DNA from: a virus
Reading direction: 5' to 3' (one strand)
Virus record (IMG/VR): IMGVR_UViG_3300036770_008238
Span: 1-52,096 of that record
Length of the DNA stretch: 52,096 nucleotides
The stretch's first letter is position 1, and every line of letters starts with the position of its first letter. Under the pieces are notes generated by a model. The model did not search any database. It had not been told where the DNA came from and saw nothing but the letters and a program-made list of their open reading frames with translations. Both the position numbers and the translations under genes were made by a program. Below, piece after piece: positions 1-9,502 of the stretch.

Positions 1-488
1 GCGCAGCAGTTGGTGGTTCTGGAGGCGGTGCTGCTGGAATAGGAAGCACTGGTGGTGCTAGCGGTACGGCAAATCAAGGTTTTGCCGGTAATGGCGGTGG
101 TGGCGGTGCTGGCGAGGCTGGAGCAACGGATGGGACAGCCCAAGGTGGGGATGGCGTTTCATCGCAAATAAACGGAACAGCAACGTACAGAGCGGGCGGC
201 GGAAACACTCCGAGCGCAGCAAGTAATACCGGTGGTCTTGGTGGGGGTGGCTCATGGTCTGGAGGAACTAAGGCTGGTGGCACAAACACTGGTGGTGGTG
301 GTTCTGGTGGGGCTGCTCAATTCGGCACTGGTGGCGCTGGTGGTTCTGGAGTGGTTATTGTTCGCTACCTAACAGCAGACGCAAGTACCTACACAATCAC
401 TGGCGGAACAAAAGTCGTAGGACCTGCAGGCGCAACTGCTTACACGGTCCACACATTCACATCTAGCGGAAGTTTGGTGGTCGCATAA
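1..488 (+). CDS. Glycine-rich adhesin/tail protein, 3' part
   Basis: This is the C-terminal part of an open frame that enters from the left edge (codon phase starts at base 3) and stops at 486-488. The protein is a run of Gly/Ala/Ser/Thr segments, then a segment reading [10 protein letters not shown], and ends in a short beta-rich tail, [16 protein letters not shown]. The same ending occurs in the glycine-rich proteins at 4656, 5531 and 9860, so these are paralogues. Such Gly-rich proteins with a VIVRY/HTF core are common in phage tail-fibre regions and are thought to form receptor-binding tips; that role is inferred here. The stop overlaps the ATG of the collagen-like fibre gene (TAATG), indicating translational coupling. 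The N-terminus is outside the window, so total length is unknown. Confidence 0.8.
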   Translation, partial: AAVGGSGGGAAGIGSTGGASGTANQGFAGNGGGGGAGEAGATDGTAQGGDGVSSQINGTATYRAGGGNTPSAASNTGGLGGGGSWSGGTKAGGTNTGGGGSGGAAQFGTGGAGGSGVVIVRYLTADASTYTITGGTKVVGPAGATAYTVHTFTSSGSLVVA

Positions 489-3400
489 TGGCGATTGATT
501 TCCCGAACTCTCCCGCACCGAACGACACATACACGGTCGGCGACAAGACGTGGATTTTCATTGACAGCAAGTGGCAAAGCGGTAACGGTCCGATAGGTCC
601 TACGGGTCCAACAGGTCCGACTGGTCCAACTGGCGCTACTGGACCAACTGGTGCAACGGGTGCGGCATCAACCGTTCCTGGTCCTACTGGTGCTACTGGT
701 CCGACTGGTGCAGACGGATATGTTGGCTCCGATGGTGCCACTGGCGCTACTGGAGCAACAGGACCACAGGGTGAAGTCGGCGCAACAGGACCGACTGGTG
801 CCACAGGACCACAAGGAGATGTTGGCGCTACAGGACCGATTGGACCGACAGGGGCAACAGGACCACAGGGAGAGACTGGTTTAACTGGAGCCACTGGTGC
901 AACTGGTCCCCAAGGGGAAACCGGAGCAACAGGACCCGTTGGGGCAACTGGGGCAACAGGCGATGTCGGTGCAACAGGGCCCGTCGGGGCAACTGGAGCC
1001 GTAGGTCCGACGGGTCCAATAGGTGCCACAGGACCAACTGGCGCCACTGGTCCAGAACAATATGTAACGGTTTCTTCTGGTGCTCCCGCATCTCCGGTGC
1101 AAGGAGAAATGTGGTTCGATTCCGACACCACGCAAACATTCATTTATTACGATTCAACGTGGATCGAGATCGGCGCCGCTGGCGCAGTAGGCGCAACGGG
1201 TCCTACTGGTCCTGCTGGTGCCACTGGTCCCGAAGGCGCTGAGGGCGCAACTGGACCCGCAGGTGTAGAAGGTCCAACAGGACCAACTGGTGCGACTGGT
1301 GATACTGGAGCAACTGGACCAACAGGAGACACTGGACCCACAGGACCAGCAGGTGCAACTGGCGCCACAGGTCCAACAGGTCCTGTTGGTGCTACTGGTC
1401 CTACTGGTCCGAACGGACCGTTGAATGACCTATCTGATGTAACCATAACTGATGTTGCGACAGGAGACGTTCTTTACTATGGGGGAAGCGGCTGGGTAAA
1501 CACACCCATCGCAGGTATCGCCGCAAGTTCTTCAATAACTGTTTCCACGACCGCACCAGCCTCCCCGTCCGAAGGAGACATGTGGTTTGAATCCGACACA
1601 GGAAGAACCTACGTTTATTTTGATTCATACTGGGTGGAAATAGGTGCGGTTAGCACTGGTTCGCGAATCGCCATCAGTGGCGGCGCACCCGTCAACCCCG
1701 TGGAAGGCGACTTGTGGTTTGATTCTGATACAGCAAAAACGTTTGTTTACTATGACTCGTCGTGGGTGGAAGTAGGCGCCGCCAACAGCGTTCCGCAAGT
1801 CCTCGACGACTTGACGGACGTATCCGCTGCATCGCCGACAAACGGTCATTTCCTACAATGGAACGGTACGGCTTGGGTCAATGATGAGATCGACTTGGGT
1901 ACGGATACGACTGGTAATTATGTTGCGACGATTGCCGGCACTACGAATCAGGTGTCGGTGTCTGGGTCTGGTTCTGGGTCGGCGGCGGTCACGTTGTCTA
2001 CTCCGCAGGACATTCATACGGGTGCGACGCCGACGTTTGCGGGTGCAACATTGTCGGGCTCTTCGTCTGGTGATTTGTTGCGTATTACGCAGACTGGTGC
2101 GGGTAATGCGCTGGTTGTGGAGGATTCAACGAATCCTGATTCGACGCCGTTTGTTGTTGATAATGCTGGAAGGCTCATCGTTGGTCATACGGGTTTCGTT
2201 GATGTTGATACGTTCACACCTGCAACACAGTTGCATCATTATGGGGCGGGTCTTGGGCTTTACAGGTGGAGTGCGAACGGAACTGGTGTAACTACGTATG
2301 TCGCAAAATCTCGCGGCGCAACTGCGGGTTCTTACACCACTCTGCAATCTGGTGACCAGTTGCATGTTCTGAGTTCTTATGGCGCTGACGGTACGGGTTT
2401 TGTAAATGCGGCTCAAATTGCCACGACTGTTGACGGTGCGGTTTCTACTGGTGTTGTTCCTGGTCGCATAACTTTCAATACCGCTTCTTCTGCTGGAACC
2501 ATTACGGAGCGTATGCGTATCGACTCCGCTGGACAAGTAGGAATCGGTGGAACCCCGTCGGCTGGCGACACGCTACGCCTCTCCAAAAACATCACTGGGG
2601 CAGTCAACAGTGGTGGAGTGTACGTCAGCGGAGCCATCCAATCAGATGTAACCACCGCAGTCCGCGTGTTTCGGTCAACTCCGTCAACCGCCAACAGCAA
2701 CTTTACATTGACGCAAATCTCGCACTATAGCGTCGTTGAGGGCACGTACAGCAACATTACGGCTGGCGGTGCGGTAACGAACCAGTACGGGTTCTTGTGC
2801 GGTCCGATGACGCAGGGTACGAACATCTACGGTTTTGTGGGTCAGGTCGCCGCCGCATCAGACCGCTGGAACCTATACATGAGCGGCGGAGCCGCAAACT
2901 ATCTGGCTGGTCGCCTCGGCGTAGGCGCGACCCTGACATCTGGTGCGATGGCGTTGATTACGAACACGACCGCCGCCGACGTTGGGCTAATCGTCAAAGG
3001 GGCCGCGTCACAAACAGGTGATTTGTTTTCAGTTCAAAACTCTGCGGGCACAAAACAGTGGCACATCAACAGTTCCAACGCAATCGGACACGGCATAGGA
3101 ACCGCCACTACAACTGGTTTCGTTGCCAGCGCTGGACTAGTCGCAAAAACATCTACCGCGTTCGGACCCCAGTACGTGTTGGGCAACAAAACCAACGACA
3201 CGAGCGCCCCTTATGTCATTCTTGAAAAAGACCGAGCGGATGCAGTCGTTCAATCAGGTGACGTTTTGGGCAACATTCAGTTCCGAGGTTATGATGGGGC
3301 GAACTATCGTCCAGCAGCGGCAATCGTGGCGGTGGTTGACGGCACTCCAGACACTGACGATATGCCTGGGCATCTGCGTTTCAATACGACAGCCGACGGT

Positions 3401-4060
3401 TCATCCACGCTTACGGAGCGTATGCGTATCGACTCCGCTGGACAAGTCGGAATCGGAACGACACCTGGAGCGGGAAGAAACTTGGTCATTGGCAAAGCAA
3501 TCACTGGTTCCACTGGCTCAATAGCAGTTGTTGTCAACTCGACCATACAGTCAGACGTAACTGCCGCCACGGAAATCTTTAGGTCAGCGCCATCCACCGC
3601 TGCTCAATCATTCACTCTTACCAGCCTTAGCCATTTTTACACTCTTGGTGTTTCTACTCCTGGGTCTGGCTCTGCAATAACAAACCAGTACGGTTTCTTT
3701 GCTGGTTCTTCGTTGACTGGAGCCACGAACAACTACGCCTTTTACGGAGACGTAGCCGCCGCATCAGGTCGCTGGAACCTTTTTGCCATCGGCACAGCCG
3801 CGAACTACATGGCGGGTCGTCTCGGTGTCGGAGCAACGCTGACTTCTAATGCGATGGTGCGGATTACAAACACAACCGCTGCCGATGTTGCACTTATTAT
3901 CAAGGGTGCGGCAAGCCAGTCTGGCTATTTGACGGAATGGCAAAATAGCACCGGAACCACGGTGGCATACGTAAACGCCGACGGTACATCATCGTTCGGA
4001 GGAAATCCACTAACATCTTCACAAGCCGCCGCCGTCCTAATCATGGACATCGGCGCATAA
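488..4060 (+). CDS. Collagen-like tail fibre protein (1190 aa)
   Basis: A long fibre protein. Residues 1-33 form a small module (MAIDFPN...[11 protein letters not shown]) that recurs as the 61-aa protein at 9085. Two collagen-like blocks follow (about residues 36-190 and 230-325), made of Gly-X-Y triplets dominated by GPT and GAT. Between and after them, three copies of a module with the core (G/E)xMWFxSDTxxTxxYYDSxWxEIG occur. The C-terminal two thirds is beta-rich and contains two copies, about 300 residues apart (near 673 and 976), of a block starting [15 protein letters not shown] and ending in an LGVGATLTS...NTTAADV...IKGAASQ unit. Collagen-like GPT triplets form triple helices in bacterial and phage fibres; the protein probably forms a trimeric side or tail fibre. 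Proline and threonine in the triplets are candidate substrates for the hydroxylases and glycosyltransferases at 10.9-16.1 kb (inference). No S74-type intramolecular chaperone motif was recognised at the C-terminus. Confidence 0.9.
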   Translation: MAIDFPNSPAPNDTYTVGDKTWIFIDSKWQSGNGPIGPTGPTGPTGPTGATGPTGATGAASTVPGPTGATGPTGADGYVGSDGATGATGATGPQGEVGATGPTGATGPQGDVGATGPIGPTGATGPQGETGLTGATGATGPQGETGATGPVGATGATGDVGATGPVGATGAVGPTGPIGATGPTGATGPEQYVTVSSGAPASPVQGEMWFDSDTTQTFIYYDSTWIEIGAAGAVGATGPTGPAGATGPEGAEGATGPAGVEGPTGPTGATGDTGATGPTGDTGPTGPAGATGATGPTGPVGATGPTGPNGPLNDLSDVTITDVATGDVLYYGGSGWVNTPIAGIAASSSITVSTTAPASPSEGDMWFESDTGRTYVYFDSYWVEIGAVSTGSRIAISGGAPVNPVEGDLWFDSDTAKTFVYYDSSWVEVGAANSVPQVLDDLTDVSAASPTNGHFLQWNGTAWVNDEIDLGTDTTGNYVATIAGTTNQVSVSGSGSGSAAVTLSTPQDIHTGATPTFAGATLSGSSSGDLLRITQTGAGNALVVEDSTNPDSTPFVVDNAGRLIVGHTGFVDVDTFTPATQLHHYGAGLGLYRWSANGTGVTTYVAKSRGATAGSYTTLQSGDQLHVLSSYGADGTGFVNAAQIATTVDGAVSTGVVPGRITFNTASSAGTITERMRIDSAGQVGIGGTPSAGDTLRLSKNITGAVNSGGVYVSGAIQSDVTTAVRVFRSTPSTANSNFTLTQISHYSVVEGTYSNITAGGAVTNQYGFLCGPMTQGTNIYGFVGQVAAASDRWNLYMSGGAANYLAGRLGVGATLTSGAMALITNTTAADVGLIVKGAASQTGDLFSVQNSAGTKQWHINSSNAIGHGIGTATTTGFVASAGLVAKTSTAFGPQYVLGNKTNDTSAPYVILEKDRADAVVQSGDVLGNIQFRGYDGANYRPAAAIVAVVDGTPDTDDMPGHLRFNTTADGSSTLTERMRIDSAGQVGIGTTPGAGRNLVIGKAITGSTGSIAVVVNSTIQSDVTAATEIFRSAPSTAAQSFTLTSLSHFYTLGVSTPGSGSAITNQYGFFAGSSLTGATNNYAFYGDVAAASGRWNLFAIGTAANYMAGRLGVGATLTSNAMVRITNTTAADVALIIKGAASQSGYLTEWQNSTGTTVAYVNADGTSSFGGNPLTSSQAAAVLIMDIGA

Positions 4061-4075
4061 CAACAGGAGCAAAAC

Positions 4076-4303
4076 ATGACAATAGATTATTCATCGTTAC
4101 TGACAAACGAACAAAAGAAAAATCTGCTTCAGCAGAGAATTTCGCAGTTCGCAGCGGAAGCATGGCAACACGAATTGAACAAAAAGACATGCGAGCAACT
4201 TGGCGACGAAAGCGGAGTGGAGAGTGCAAACAACGCACTTTCGGTTCTTGATGCCGCCATATCCGTACATCAAGCCGAATTAAACGAAATACCGTCCGAA
4301 TAG
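4076..4303 (+). CDS. Small hypothetical protein in fibre operon
   Basis: A 75-aa soluble protein, strongly helical by composition, with many Glu/Gln/Ala residues (for example LLQQRISQFAAEAWQHELNKK). It starts 15 nt after the collagen-like fibre stop, with an AGGAG ribosome site a few bases upstream, and is followed 10 nt later by the next small gene. It has no signal peptide, membrane segment or Cys motif. No family was recognised. Its place in a tightly packed tail-fibre operon suggests a small structural or assembly role, but nothing in the sequence proves this. Confidence 0.7.
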   Translation: MTIDYSSLLTNEQKKNLLQQRISQFAAEAWQHELNKKTCEQLGDESGVESANNALSVLDAAISVHQAELNEIPSE

Positions 4304-4313
4304 AAGGTAAGCC

Positions 4314-4649
4314 ATGGCAGCCGGAGATAGAACAGAACAGAGACTTGGCGGACCAACGCAGTTGGGTACGACTACCACGACGATTGCGACGTGTGCGGCG
4401 AGCAGAGTCGAGGTGATCAAGCAGATCATAATCTGCAACACGGACACGGTTGACCGCACTGTGACTCTCTCGATTGGTTCGGCGGCTACGGCCGCCAACC
4501 GTTTCATGTCGCAGTTGCCAATCGGCGCGAACGACATGATGGTGTTCGATACCGCCCTCGTTCTAACGGCTGGCGAAACCCTGCAAGGTCTTTCGGATGC
4601 GGCGAGCGTCGTGAACGTCATCGCCATCGGATGGGAAAAGGAAGTCTGA
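4314..4649 (+). CDS. Small beta-rich virion-type protein, paralogue of 9503
   Basis: A 111-aa protein without signal or membrane segments. It matches the general pattern of the protein at 9503-9850: an N-terminal region with many small residues, a central 'ICNTDTVDRTVTLSIG' (AVNSDTTDRKLTIEFG in the paralogue), then a segment about maximal amplitude (DTALVLTAGETL versus ESGLILVVPGLV) and a C-terminal VxVIAxGW strand. The shared 'N-S/T-D-T-x-D-R' core and strand order suggest the same beta-sandwich fold. Small proteins of this kind sit beside adhesins in many phage tail clusters. A role as a fibre-associated or decoration protein is inference from context. Confidence 0.7.
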   Translation: MAAGDRTEQRLGGPTQLGTTTTTIATCAASRVEVIKQIIICNTDTVDRTVTLSIGSAATAANRFMSQLPIGANDMMVFDTALVLTAGETLQGLSDAASVVNVIAIGWEKEV

Positions 4650-4655
4650 TTCCTG

Positions 4656-5534
4656 ATGCCGATTTCCACGCCGTACGGAGTGCAGGGGCTTAAGGATTAT
4701 GTGAAACTTTCTGCACCTCCAGTAATTGAATATCTCATTATTGCTGGTGGTGGAGGTGGGGGAAGCACAAATTTTGGAGGAGGGGGAGGCGCTGGTGGCT
4801 ATAGATGCTCAAGAACTGGTGAATCCTCTGGCGGTGGTGCCTCCGCAGAGGCAGTGATGCAACCATCCTCGGGTGTTACATACACCATTACGGTTGGTGG
4901 TGGTGGTAGTGCAAATACAAGCGGTTCTAATAGTTCTATTTCTGGAACGGGTTTGACCACGATAACTTCCAATGGTGGGGGTGCTGGCGGAACAGGGAAT
5001 CAAGGAGTTGGCGCAACTGGAGGTTCTGGTGGTGGTGGTGCAGGCAGCAACACGGCGGGCGGAGGTGTTTACACAAACCATGGGCAAGGCACCGCCAACC
5101 AGGGTTATAGGGGTGGCGGCGGGTCAAGAACCGCAAACTCGGATGGCGGTGGTGGAGGTGGTGGCGCTGGAGCAATCGGAATTGGAAACACTGGAGCGGG
5201 TACAGCCGTTGGGGGTGCTGGAGTTTCATCTTCAATAACAGGAACCGCAATCACTCGTGCTGGTGGGGGCGGCGGTGGGTACGCCATTAATAGTGGCGGT
5301 GCTGGCGGTGGTGGCGCAGGAAGTGGAACAACCCCAACTTCTGGAGGTGCAAACACTGGTGGTGGCGGTGGAGGTGGTGGCGCTTCTGGCAGTTCTGGCG
5401 GTTCTGGAGTGATTGTTTTGAGACATCCCAAAGTCTATAAAACTGGCATCGCGACAAATGCAATCATTACAACAGTAGAAAACGATACTGTCTATTTGTT
5501 TAATTCTACAGGAACTGTGCTCTGGCCCTCATGA
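4656..5534 (+). CDS. Glycine-rich adhesin-like protein (292 aa)
   Basis: Residues 1-25 are a short non-repetitive head. The sequence IEYLIIAGGGGGGS then opens a long Gly/Ser/Thr/Asn-rich region that closes at GGSGVIVLRHPK, followed by a short beta tail ending VYLFNSTGTVLWPS. The bracketing pattern (YLxVAGGGGG ... GGSGxVIVRY ... FxxxGT) is shared by the other three glycine-rich genes in this window, so it is one unit of an expanded family. The gene follows the previous stop by 6 nt and its own stop overlaps the next ATG (ATGA), so the cluster is a translationally coupled operon. A receptor-binding function is inferred from similar proteins in phage tail clusters. Confidence 0.8.
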   Translation: MPISTPYGVQGLKDYVKLSAPPVIEYLIIAGGGGGGSTNFGGGGGAGGYRCSRTGESSGGGASAEAVMQPSSGVTYTITVGGGGSANTSGSNSSISGTGLTTITSNGGGAGGTGNQGVGATGGSGGGGAGSNTAGGGVYTNHGQGTANQGYRGGGGSRTANSDGGGGGGGAGAIGIGNTGAGTAVGGAGVSSSITGTAITRAGGGGGGYAINSGGAGGGGAGSGTTPTSGGANTGGGGGGGGASGSSGGSGVIVLRHPKVYKTGIATNAIITTVENDTVYLFNSTGTVLWPS

Positions 5535-7303
5535 GCATCTCAAACTCTCGCAAACCACGCACGTCAACCGAGTACGGTATCTGTTCTGGCGGTACGGAAA
5601 CGGACATCACCGTTGCTGGGATCGGCTACAAGTTGCACACCTTCACGGGTGCTGGCAGTCTCGTTGTCACTACCCCTGGTTGGTTTGATGTGCTCGCTGT
5701 AGGTGGTGGTGGAGCGGGAGGCGGTAACGCAACCATCAATACAGCAAGGGGCGGAGGCGGGGGCGGAGGGGCGGTAATTTCGCAAACTGTTTATTTCTCC
5801 GACAATCAAACGATTGTCGTCGGCGCAGGTGCGACATATTCGCACTACTCCGCCGCTCGTGGCGGATTGTCCGCCGCAGGAGAAATCGTCGCCCCAGGTG
5901 GAGGACAAGGCGGATCATTCGAGTCGCAAATTCCACCGAATAATTGCGGTTCCGGTGGAGGCGGTGCAGGACGAAACGAGAGCGCTACAAACACTGGAGC
6001 GGCTGCCGGTCTGCCGTTTCTGGGCAATAGCGGAGGAACGGCATTCAGCAGCACCGCAAATAGCGGATTTAATTCCGCTGGCGGAGGCGGCGGCGGTGCC
6101 GGCGCAAATGGCTCGAATGGATCTTCAACGGTGGGTGGAGCTGGCGGTGCCGGGGAGGATATTTCTTCTTGGCTTGGTCAGTCGCCTGGAACAACTTTTA
6201 GAGCCGGGGGCGGCGGTGGTGGTGGAACCACCGGCGGAGCAGGCGGAACGGGTGGGGGTGGTGCTGGTTCAACCGGCAACGGGACGGGGACAAACGGGGG
6301 CGCAAACACGGGCGGTGGCGGTGGCGGTTCGGTAAATAGCGGTTCATCAACGTCTTCATCCAACGGCGGTTCAGGAATCGTCTACATCCGTCGTAGAGTC
6401 TCTGGTTCTGCTGTAGGAACGCTGACTTATGTGCCAGTACTTCTTGGTGTTGAGTATTTAGTTGTTGCTGGTGGCGGTGGCGGGAACGGAGCATCTGGCG
6501 GTTTTGCTGCTGGCGGTGGGGGGGCTGGAGGATACCGCTCTTCAGTGAGCGGCGAAAACTCTGGTGGTGGTGCTTCTGCAGAAACACCGACGCCAATCCT
6601 CGTCGGTACTCATTCAGTAACAGTGGGTGGCGGTGGAGTTTCTGGAGCAAAAGGAAGCGATAGCAATTTTGGTTCCATCATTTCCGTTGGTGGCGGTTTT
6701 GGTGGCTGGGGTGGAAGTTCTACCGTTTCCACGAATGGAGGCGCTGGTGGTTCTGGTGGTGGTGGCGGCACCATGTCAGGAACACCAGGTGCGGGCAAAA
6801 TTGGTGGAACTGGGACGACAGGTCAGGGTTATGGAGGTGGAACCGCACGTGACCATAACAGCAACGACACCAACATTCAGGCTGGTGGTGGTGGAGGCGC
6901 TGGAGAAGTAGGGCAAAACGGCGGAGCAAGTGTTGCTGGTCGCGGTGGGAATGGGGTCGCGTCATCCATTACTGGTTCTTCCGTAACCAGAGGCGGAGGA
7001 GGCGGTGGCGGTTCTTTCCAAAACACTGCAGGAGCAGGAGGCTCTGGCGGTGGTGGTGCTGGAGGCGTGTACACGTCTTCAACCAATGGCTCTGCTGGCA
7101 CCGCCAATACTGGCGGCGGTGGCGGCGGTTCTGGTTTTAGTCCATCAGTCGGCGGAGCAGGCGGTTCAGGATTAGTAATCGTTCGCTACCCAACATCCAA
7201 CGCCACTGGTCTCTCCGTAACTGGCGGAACAATCACCACATCTGGTTCTTACACAATCCACACATTCAATGCATCTGGCACTTTCACGGTGGCACGGGCA
7301 TGA
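5531..7303 (+). CDS. Two-unit glycine-rich adhesin-like protein (590 aa)
   Basis: Two tandem glycine-rich units are present. The first begins at IGYKLHTFTGAGSLVVTTPGWF followed by DVLAVGGGGAGGG and closes at GGSGIVYIRRRV (about residue 285). The second begins at VEYLVVAGGGGGNG (about residue 310) and closes at GGSGLVIVRYPTS, then ends with YTIHTFNASGTFTVARA. It is thus about twice the length of the 292-aa neighbour and looks like a fusion or duplication of that unit. Gly runs are interrupted by short polar segments (NTGGGGGG, SSTVGGAGG). The start overlaps the previous stop (ATGA). It is probably a surface-exposed fibre or adhesin subunit; the fold cannot be read from sequence, and short-read assembly through the Gly codon repeats could be imperfect. 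Confidence 0.8.
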   Translation: MSISNSRKPRTSTEYGICSGGTETDITVAGIGYKLHTFTGAGSLVVTTPGWFDVLAVGGGGAGGGNATINTARGGGGGGGAVISQTVYFSDNQTIVVGAGATYSHYSAARGGLSAAGEIVAPGGGQGGSFESQIPPNNCGSGGGGAGRNESATNTGAAAGLPFLGNSGGTAFSSTANSGFNSAGGGGGGAGANGSNGSSTVGGAGGAGEDISSWLGQSPGTTFRAGGGGGGGTTGGAGGTGGGGAGSTGNGTGTNGGANTGGGGGGSVNSGSSTSSSNGGSGIVYIRRRVSGSAVGTLTYVPVLLGVEYLVVAGGGGGNGASGGFAAGGGGAGGYRSSVSGENSGGGASAETPTPILVGTHSVTVGGGGVSGAKGSDSNFGSIISVGGGFGGWGGSSTVSTNGGAGGSGGGGGTMSGTPGAGKIGGTGTTGQGYGGGTARDHNSNDTNIQAGGGGGAGEVGQNGGASVAGRGGNGVASSITGSSVTRGGGGGGGSFQNTAGAGGSGGGGAGGVYTSSTNGSAGTANTGGGGGGSGFSPSVGGAGGSGLVIVRYPTSNATGLSVTGGTITTSGSYTIHTFNASGTFTVARA

Positions 7304-7332
7304 AATCGTTTATCATGGAAGCGGAGTAAATC

Positions 7333-8199
7333 ATGCCCTGTGTATACGCCCTTTATTCTTCGGAAAATCCCAAAGAAATCAAATATGTTGGTCGTTCGCA
7401 ATTCGATTCTCCACAAAAACGCTTGAGTACACATATTCAAGAAGCAAATCAAGGGAAATCAAATACATACAAATGTAAGTGGATACGACATGTTTTGACG
7501 TCTGGTTTTAAAGTTGAAGTTATAACTTTGGAAACAAATTTATCATGGGATGAATCTGCAAAAAAAGAAATGGAATATATTTCGCATTATAAATCGCTTG
7601 GGCATAAATTAACAAATTTGACACTCGGCGGCGATGGAGCACTCGGAATGGTGCATACCAACGAAACACGACTCAAGATGCGCATCGGTCATCTGGGACG
7701 CAAACACTCGCCAGAAGCAATAGAGAATATGAAAAAAGCCCGCAAGTTTGTAAGTGCGGAAACTAGAGCCAAACTGAGCGCATGGCAAAAAGGTAAACCA
7801 AAATCAGAAGAGCATATACAAAAAATGAGAAAACCAAAATCCGCTGAACATGTAGAAAAAATGCGTCAAGTCAATCTAGGTAGACAATTTTCAGAAGAAC
7901 ATAAACGAAAAATTAGTATTGCGGGTAAAGGGCGTATTGTTTCAAAGGAGACTCGAGACAAACTGAGTAAAGCGAAAAAAGGTTTTAAGCATACACCAGA
8001 AGCAATAGAAAAAAATAGACAGGCTCATTTGGGGAAAAAAGCCTCGCTAGAAACCAGAATGAAACAAAGCGCTGCCAGGAAAGGCAAAAAAAGAACTCCG
8101 CTTTCTGCTGAAACTAAAAAAAAGATAAGTGATACTCTTATACTACGCAATAAGCGTTTACGAGAAAACCGAACATCGCCAACTGTAGGAGGTGAATGA
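7333..8199 (+). CDS. GIY-YIG homing endonuclease with NUMOD3 repeats
   Basis: A 288-aa protein with an N-terminal GIY-YIG nuclease core: VYALY at residues 4-8 and KYVGRS at 17-22, with an Arg-containing helix (PQKRLSTHI) and a Glu helix (KKEMEYI) downstream. From about residue 105 the C-terminal half contains repeated NUMOD3-type DNA-binding motifs of the form (K/R)xSPEAIENMKKAR, PKSEEHIQKM, TPEAIEKNRQAHLGKK and SLETRMKQSAARKGKK. This order (catalytic head, NUMOD3 tail) is that of phage free-standing homing endonucleases, which cut a cognate site to spread their own gene. The DNA is clearly more AT-rich than the flanking fibre genes, consistent with insertion. It lies between two fibre-type genes; its stop overlaps the start of the next gene, so it has kept the operon intact. 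No intron boundary is visible. Confidence 0.9.
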   Translation: MPCVYALYSSENPKEIKYVGRSQFDSPQKRLSTHIQEANQGKSNTYKCKWIRHVLTSGFKVEVITLETNLSWDESAKKEMEYISHYKSLGHKLTNLTLGGDGALGMVHTNETRLKMRIGHLGRKHSPEAIENMKKARKFVSAETRAKLSAWQKGKPKSEEHIQKMRKPKSAEHVEKMRQVNLGRQFSEEHKRKISIAGKGRIVSKETRDKLSKAKKGFKHTPEAIEKNRQAHLGKKASLETRMKQSAARKGKKRTPLSAETKKKISDTLILRNKRLRENRTSPTVGGE

Positions 8200-8903
8200 T
8201 GCCGCTGTCAAGCGTCCTCGGCGCATCATCCGTCATAAAGCCGGGTGTATGTACTTCTACAACCCGCCCTACAGCTCCATATGAAGGGCAACTCATTTAT
8301 GAAACCGATACGGGCAGGGTTGTTTCTTGGAACGGAAGTGCGTGGGTGCATACGGCGCCTAGTGGACTTGTGCCTATCGCCCCAACTTCAGTTGGCAAAA
8401 CTGGCACAAGCAGTACCGCAACAGCAAGTACCATCGGTCAAGTCACTTTTGCGCTATGTGAAACATTGTTGCTTAACGGAGTATTCACTAGTGCATATGC
8501 CAACTACCGAATCGTGTTCACAGGATTTGGTAGCACAGGCCTATCAATGAACTGCCGTCTCAGCGTCGGAGGTTCGCCGTCATCCGCTGCGTCGTACAAC
8601 CGACAGCGATTGGTTGCGACTAGCACAACCGTAGCAGGCGTAAGGTCAACGGGCCAAACGTCGTGGGAAATTGCCACCAACATTGATACGACAGGCGGCG
8701 ATAATTTGTCAATGGATATCTTCAACCCGCAAGCGACCGCTAACACGTCATTCAACGTTTTATCGCTAAGTACGGTAAGCAGCAGTTATTGGCAATCAGC
8801 CGTTGGGTATTTCAACGCAACCACATCATTTGACGGAATACAATTGTTAGCAAGCACTGGCAATATCAGCGGAATCGTTAGCGTGTACGGGTACAACCAA
8901 TGA
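8199..8903 (+). CDS. Tail-fibre-type beta-rich protein (234 aa)
   Basis: The N-terminal region carries a 'GxVCTSTTRPTAPYEGQLIYETDTGRVVSWNGSAW' type module, the same kind of 'P-x-EGxLxYxTDTxxxxxWNGxxW' repeat found in many phage fibre proteins and related to the MWFDSDT modules of the large fibre at 488. The C-terminal about 160 residues look like a beta-sandwich binding domain (ending VSVYGYNQ). Two ATGs are available at 8196 and 8199; the AGGAGG at 8187-8192 is better spaced for 8199. The previous gene's TGA (8197-8199) overlaps the start. A role in host binding is inferred; there is no enzymatic motif. Confidence 0.75.
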   Translation: MPLSSVLGASSVIKPGVCTSTTRPTAPYEGQLIYETDTGRVVSWNGSAWVHTAPSGLVPIAPTSVGKTGTSSTATASTIGQVTFALCETLLLNGVFTSAYANYRIVFTGFGSTGLSMNCRLSVGGSPSSAASYNRQRLVATSTTVAGVRSTGQTSWEIATNIDTTGGDNLSMDIFNPQATANTSFNVLSLSTVSSSYWQSAVGYFNATTSFDGIQLLASTGNISGIVSVYGYNQ

Positions 8904-9085
8904 GCAAAATTAGGATTTACGACGGCGGTTATTCGGATGAGCAACGCAAAACCGACCAAGCGACGGCAAAAGAAAAACTTGAACAGGAACAAGCGCAAAA
9001 AGACGCCAAAGAATCAGCCAAAGCCAAACTCGCCGCCTTGGGTCTAAGCGAAGACGAAGTTAACGCAATAATCGGAGGCATCTGA
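8900..9085 (+). CDS. Small helical hypothetical protein
   Basis: A 61-aa protein: a short head (MSKIRIYDGGYSDEQ), a highly charged Lys/Glu/Gln/Ala helix (about residues 15-43) and an ending AALGLSEDEVNAIIGGI. The ending resembles the 'LGLTEEEVxALxG' tails of short phage proteins near tail fibres. The start overlaps the preceding stop (ATGA) and the stop overlaps the next start (TGATG). The helix could be a coiled coil that trimerises or caps a fibre; this is inference only. Confidence 0.7.
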   Translation: MSKIRIYDGGYSDEQRKTDQATAKEKLEQEQAQKDAKESAKAKLAALGLSEDEVNAIIGGI

Positions 9086-9270
9086 TGCCGATTGATTTCC
9101 CTGCCTCCCCAACAACTGGCGACTACTACTCATACGATGCCCGCACCTGGAAATGGGACGGTACGGCTTGGATACTCGTCGCAAGTGCTACTCTGGTAAA
9201 CAACGTGGACGGCGGCGGACCAGATTCGGTCTACGGCGGTATCGCAACCCTTGACGGGGGAGGTGTCTAA
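9085..9270 (+). CDS. Small protein with fibre N-terminal module
   Basis: A 61-aa protein whose first half, MPIDFPASPTTGDYYSYDARTWKWDG, is clearly related to the first 33 residues of the collagen-like fibre at 488 ([26 protein letters not shown]). In the large fibre this module is probably the attachment or registration segment. Here it stands almost alone, followed by a Gly/Asp-rich tail (VDGGGPDSVYGGIATLDGGGV). The gene is coupled to its neighbour on the 5' side by overlap and abuts the next gene directly. It may be an adaptor or a remnant of a shortened fibre. Confidence 0.7.
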   Translation: MPIDFPASPTTGDYYSYDARTWKWDGTAWILVASATLVNNVDGGGPDSVYGGIATLDGGGV

Positions 9271-9495
9271 ATGGCCGTAACTATTCAACTAAGACGAGGC
9301 ACTGCCGCCGCGTGGACGGCATCTAACCCGACCTTGGCTGCCGGCGAACTCGCCTTGGAGACCGACACCGGCAGATACAAGATCGGCAACGGTTCAACGG
9401 CTTGGACGAGCCTTTCGTACTCGTCTTTGCCGTCGAATGCGATTACCTCTGGAGAAAACGACCAAGTCGTCCTAGCGACGCAGATTTTCGGATAG
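9271..9495 (+). CDS. Mtd-N-like (major tropism determinant N-terminal) protein
   Basis: A 74-aa protein with the characteristic pattern IQLRRGTAAAWTASNPTLAAGELALETDTGRYKIGNGSTAWTSLSY. This is the small N-terminal domain found at the base of phage receptor-binding proteins such as the Bordetella phage major tropism determinant and many fibre or hyaluronidase-like proteins. In those proteins it is followed by a long shaft; here the domain is essentially the whole protein, with only about 25 extra residues. It probably acts as a small base or adaptor of the adhesion complex. It starts on the base after the preceding stop, and a 7-nt gap separates it from the next gene. Confidence 0.75.
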   Translation: MAVTIQLRRGTAAAWTASNPTLAAGELALETDTGRYKIGNGSTAWTSLSYSSLPSNAITSGENDQVVLATQIFG

Positions 9496-9502
9496 GAGAA
9501 TC

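Noticed and set aside
463-1143. Long minus-strand frame full of GPVAP repeats opposite the collagen-like fibre
   Set aside because: It is the antisense reflection of Gly-Pro-Thr/Gly-Ala-Thr codons; the plus frame has a fibre head, modules and operon context.
5105-5431. Proline-rich minus frame opposite a glycine-rich gene
   Set aside because: Antisense of GGN codons gives NCC proline codons; no independent support.
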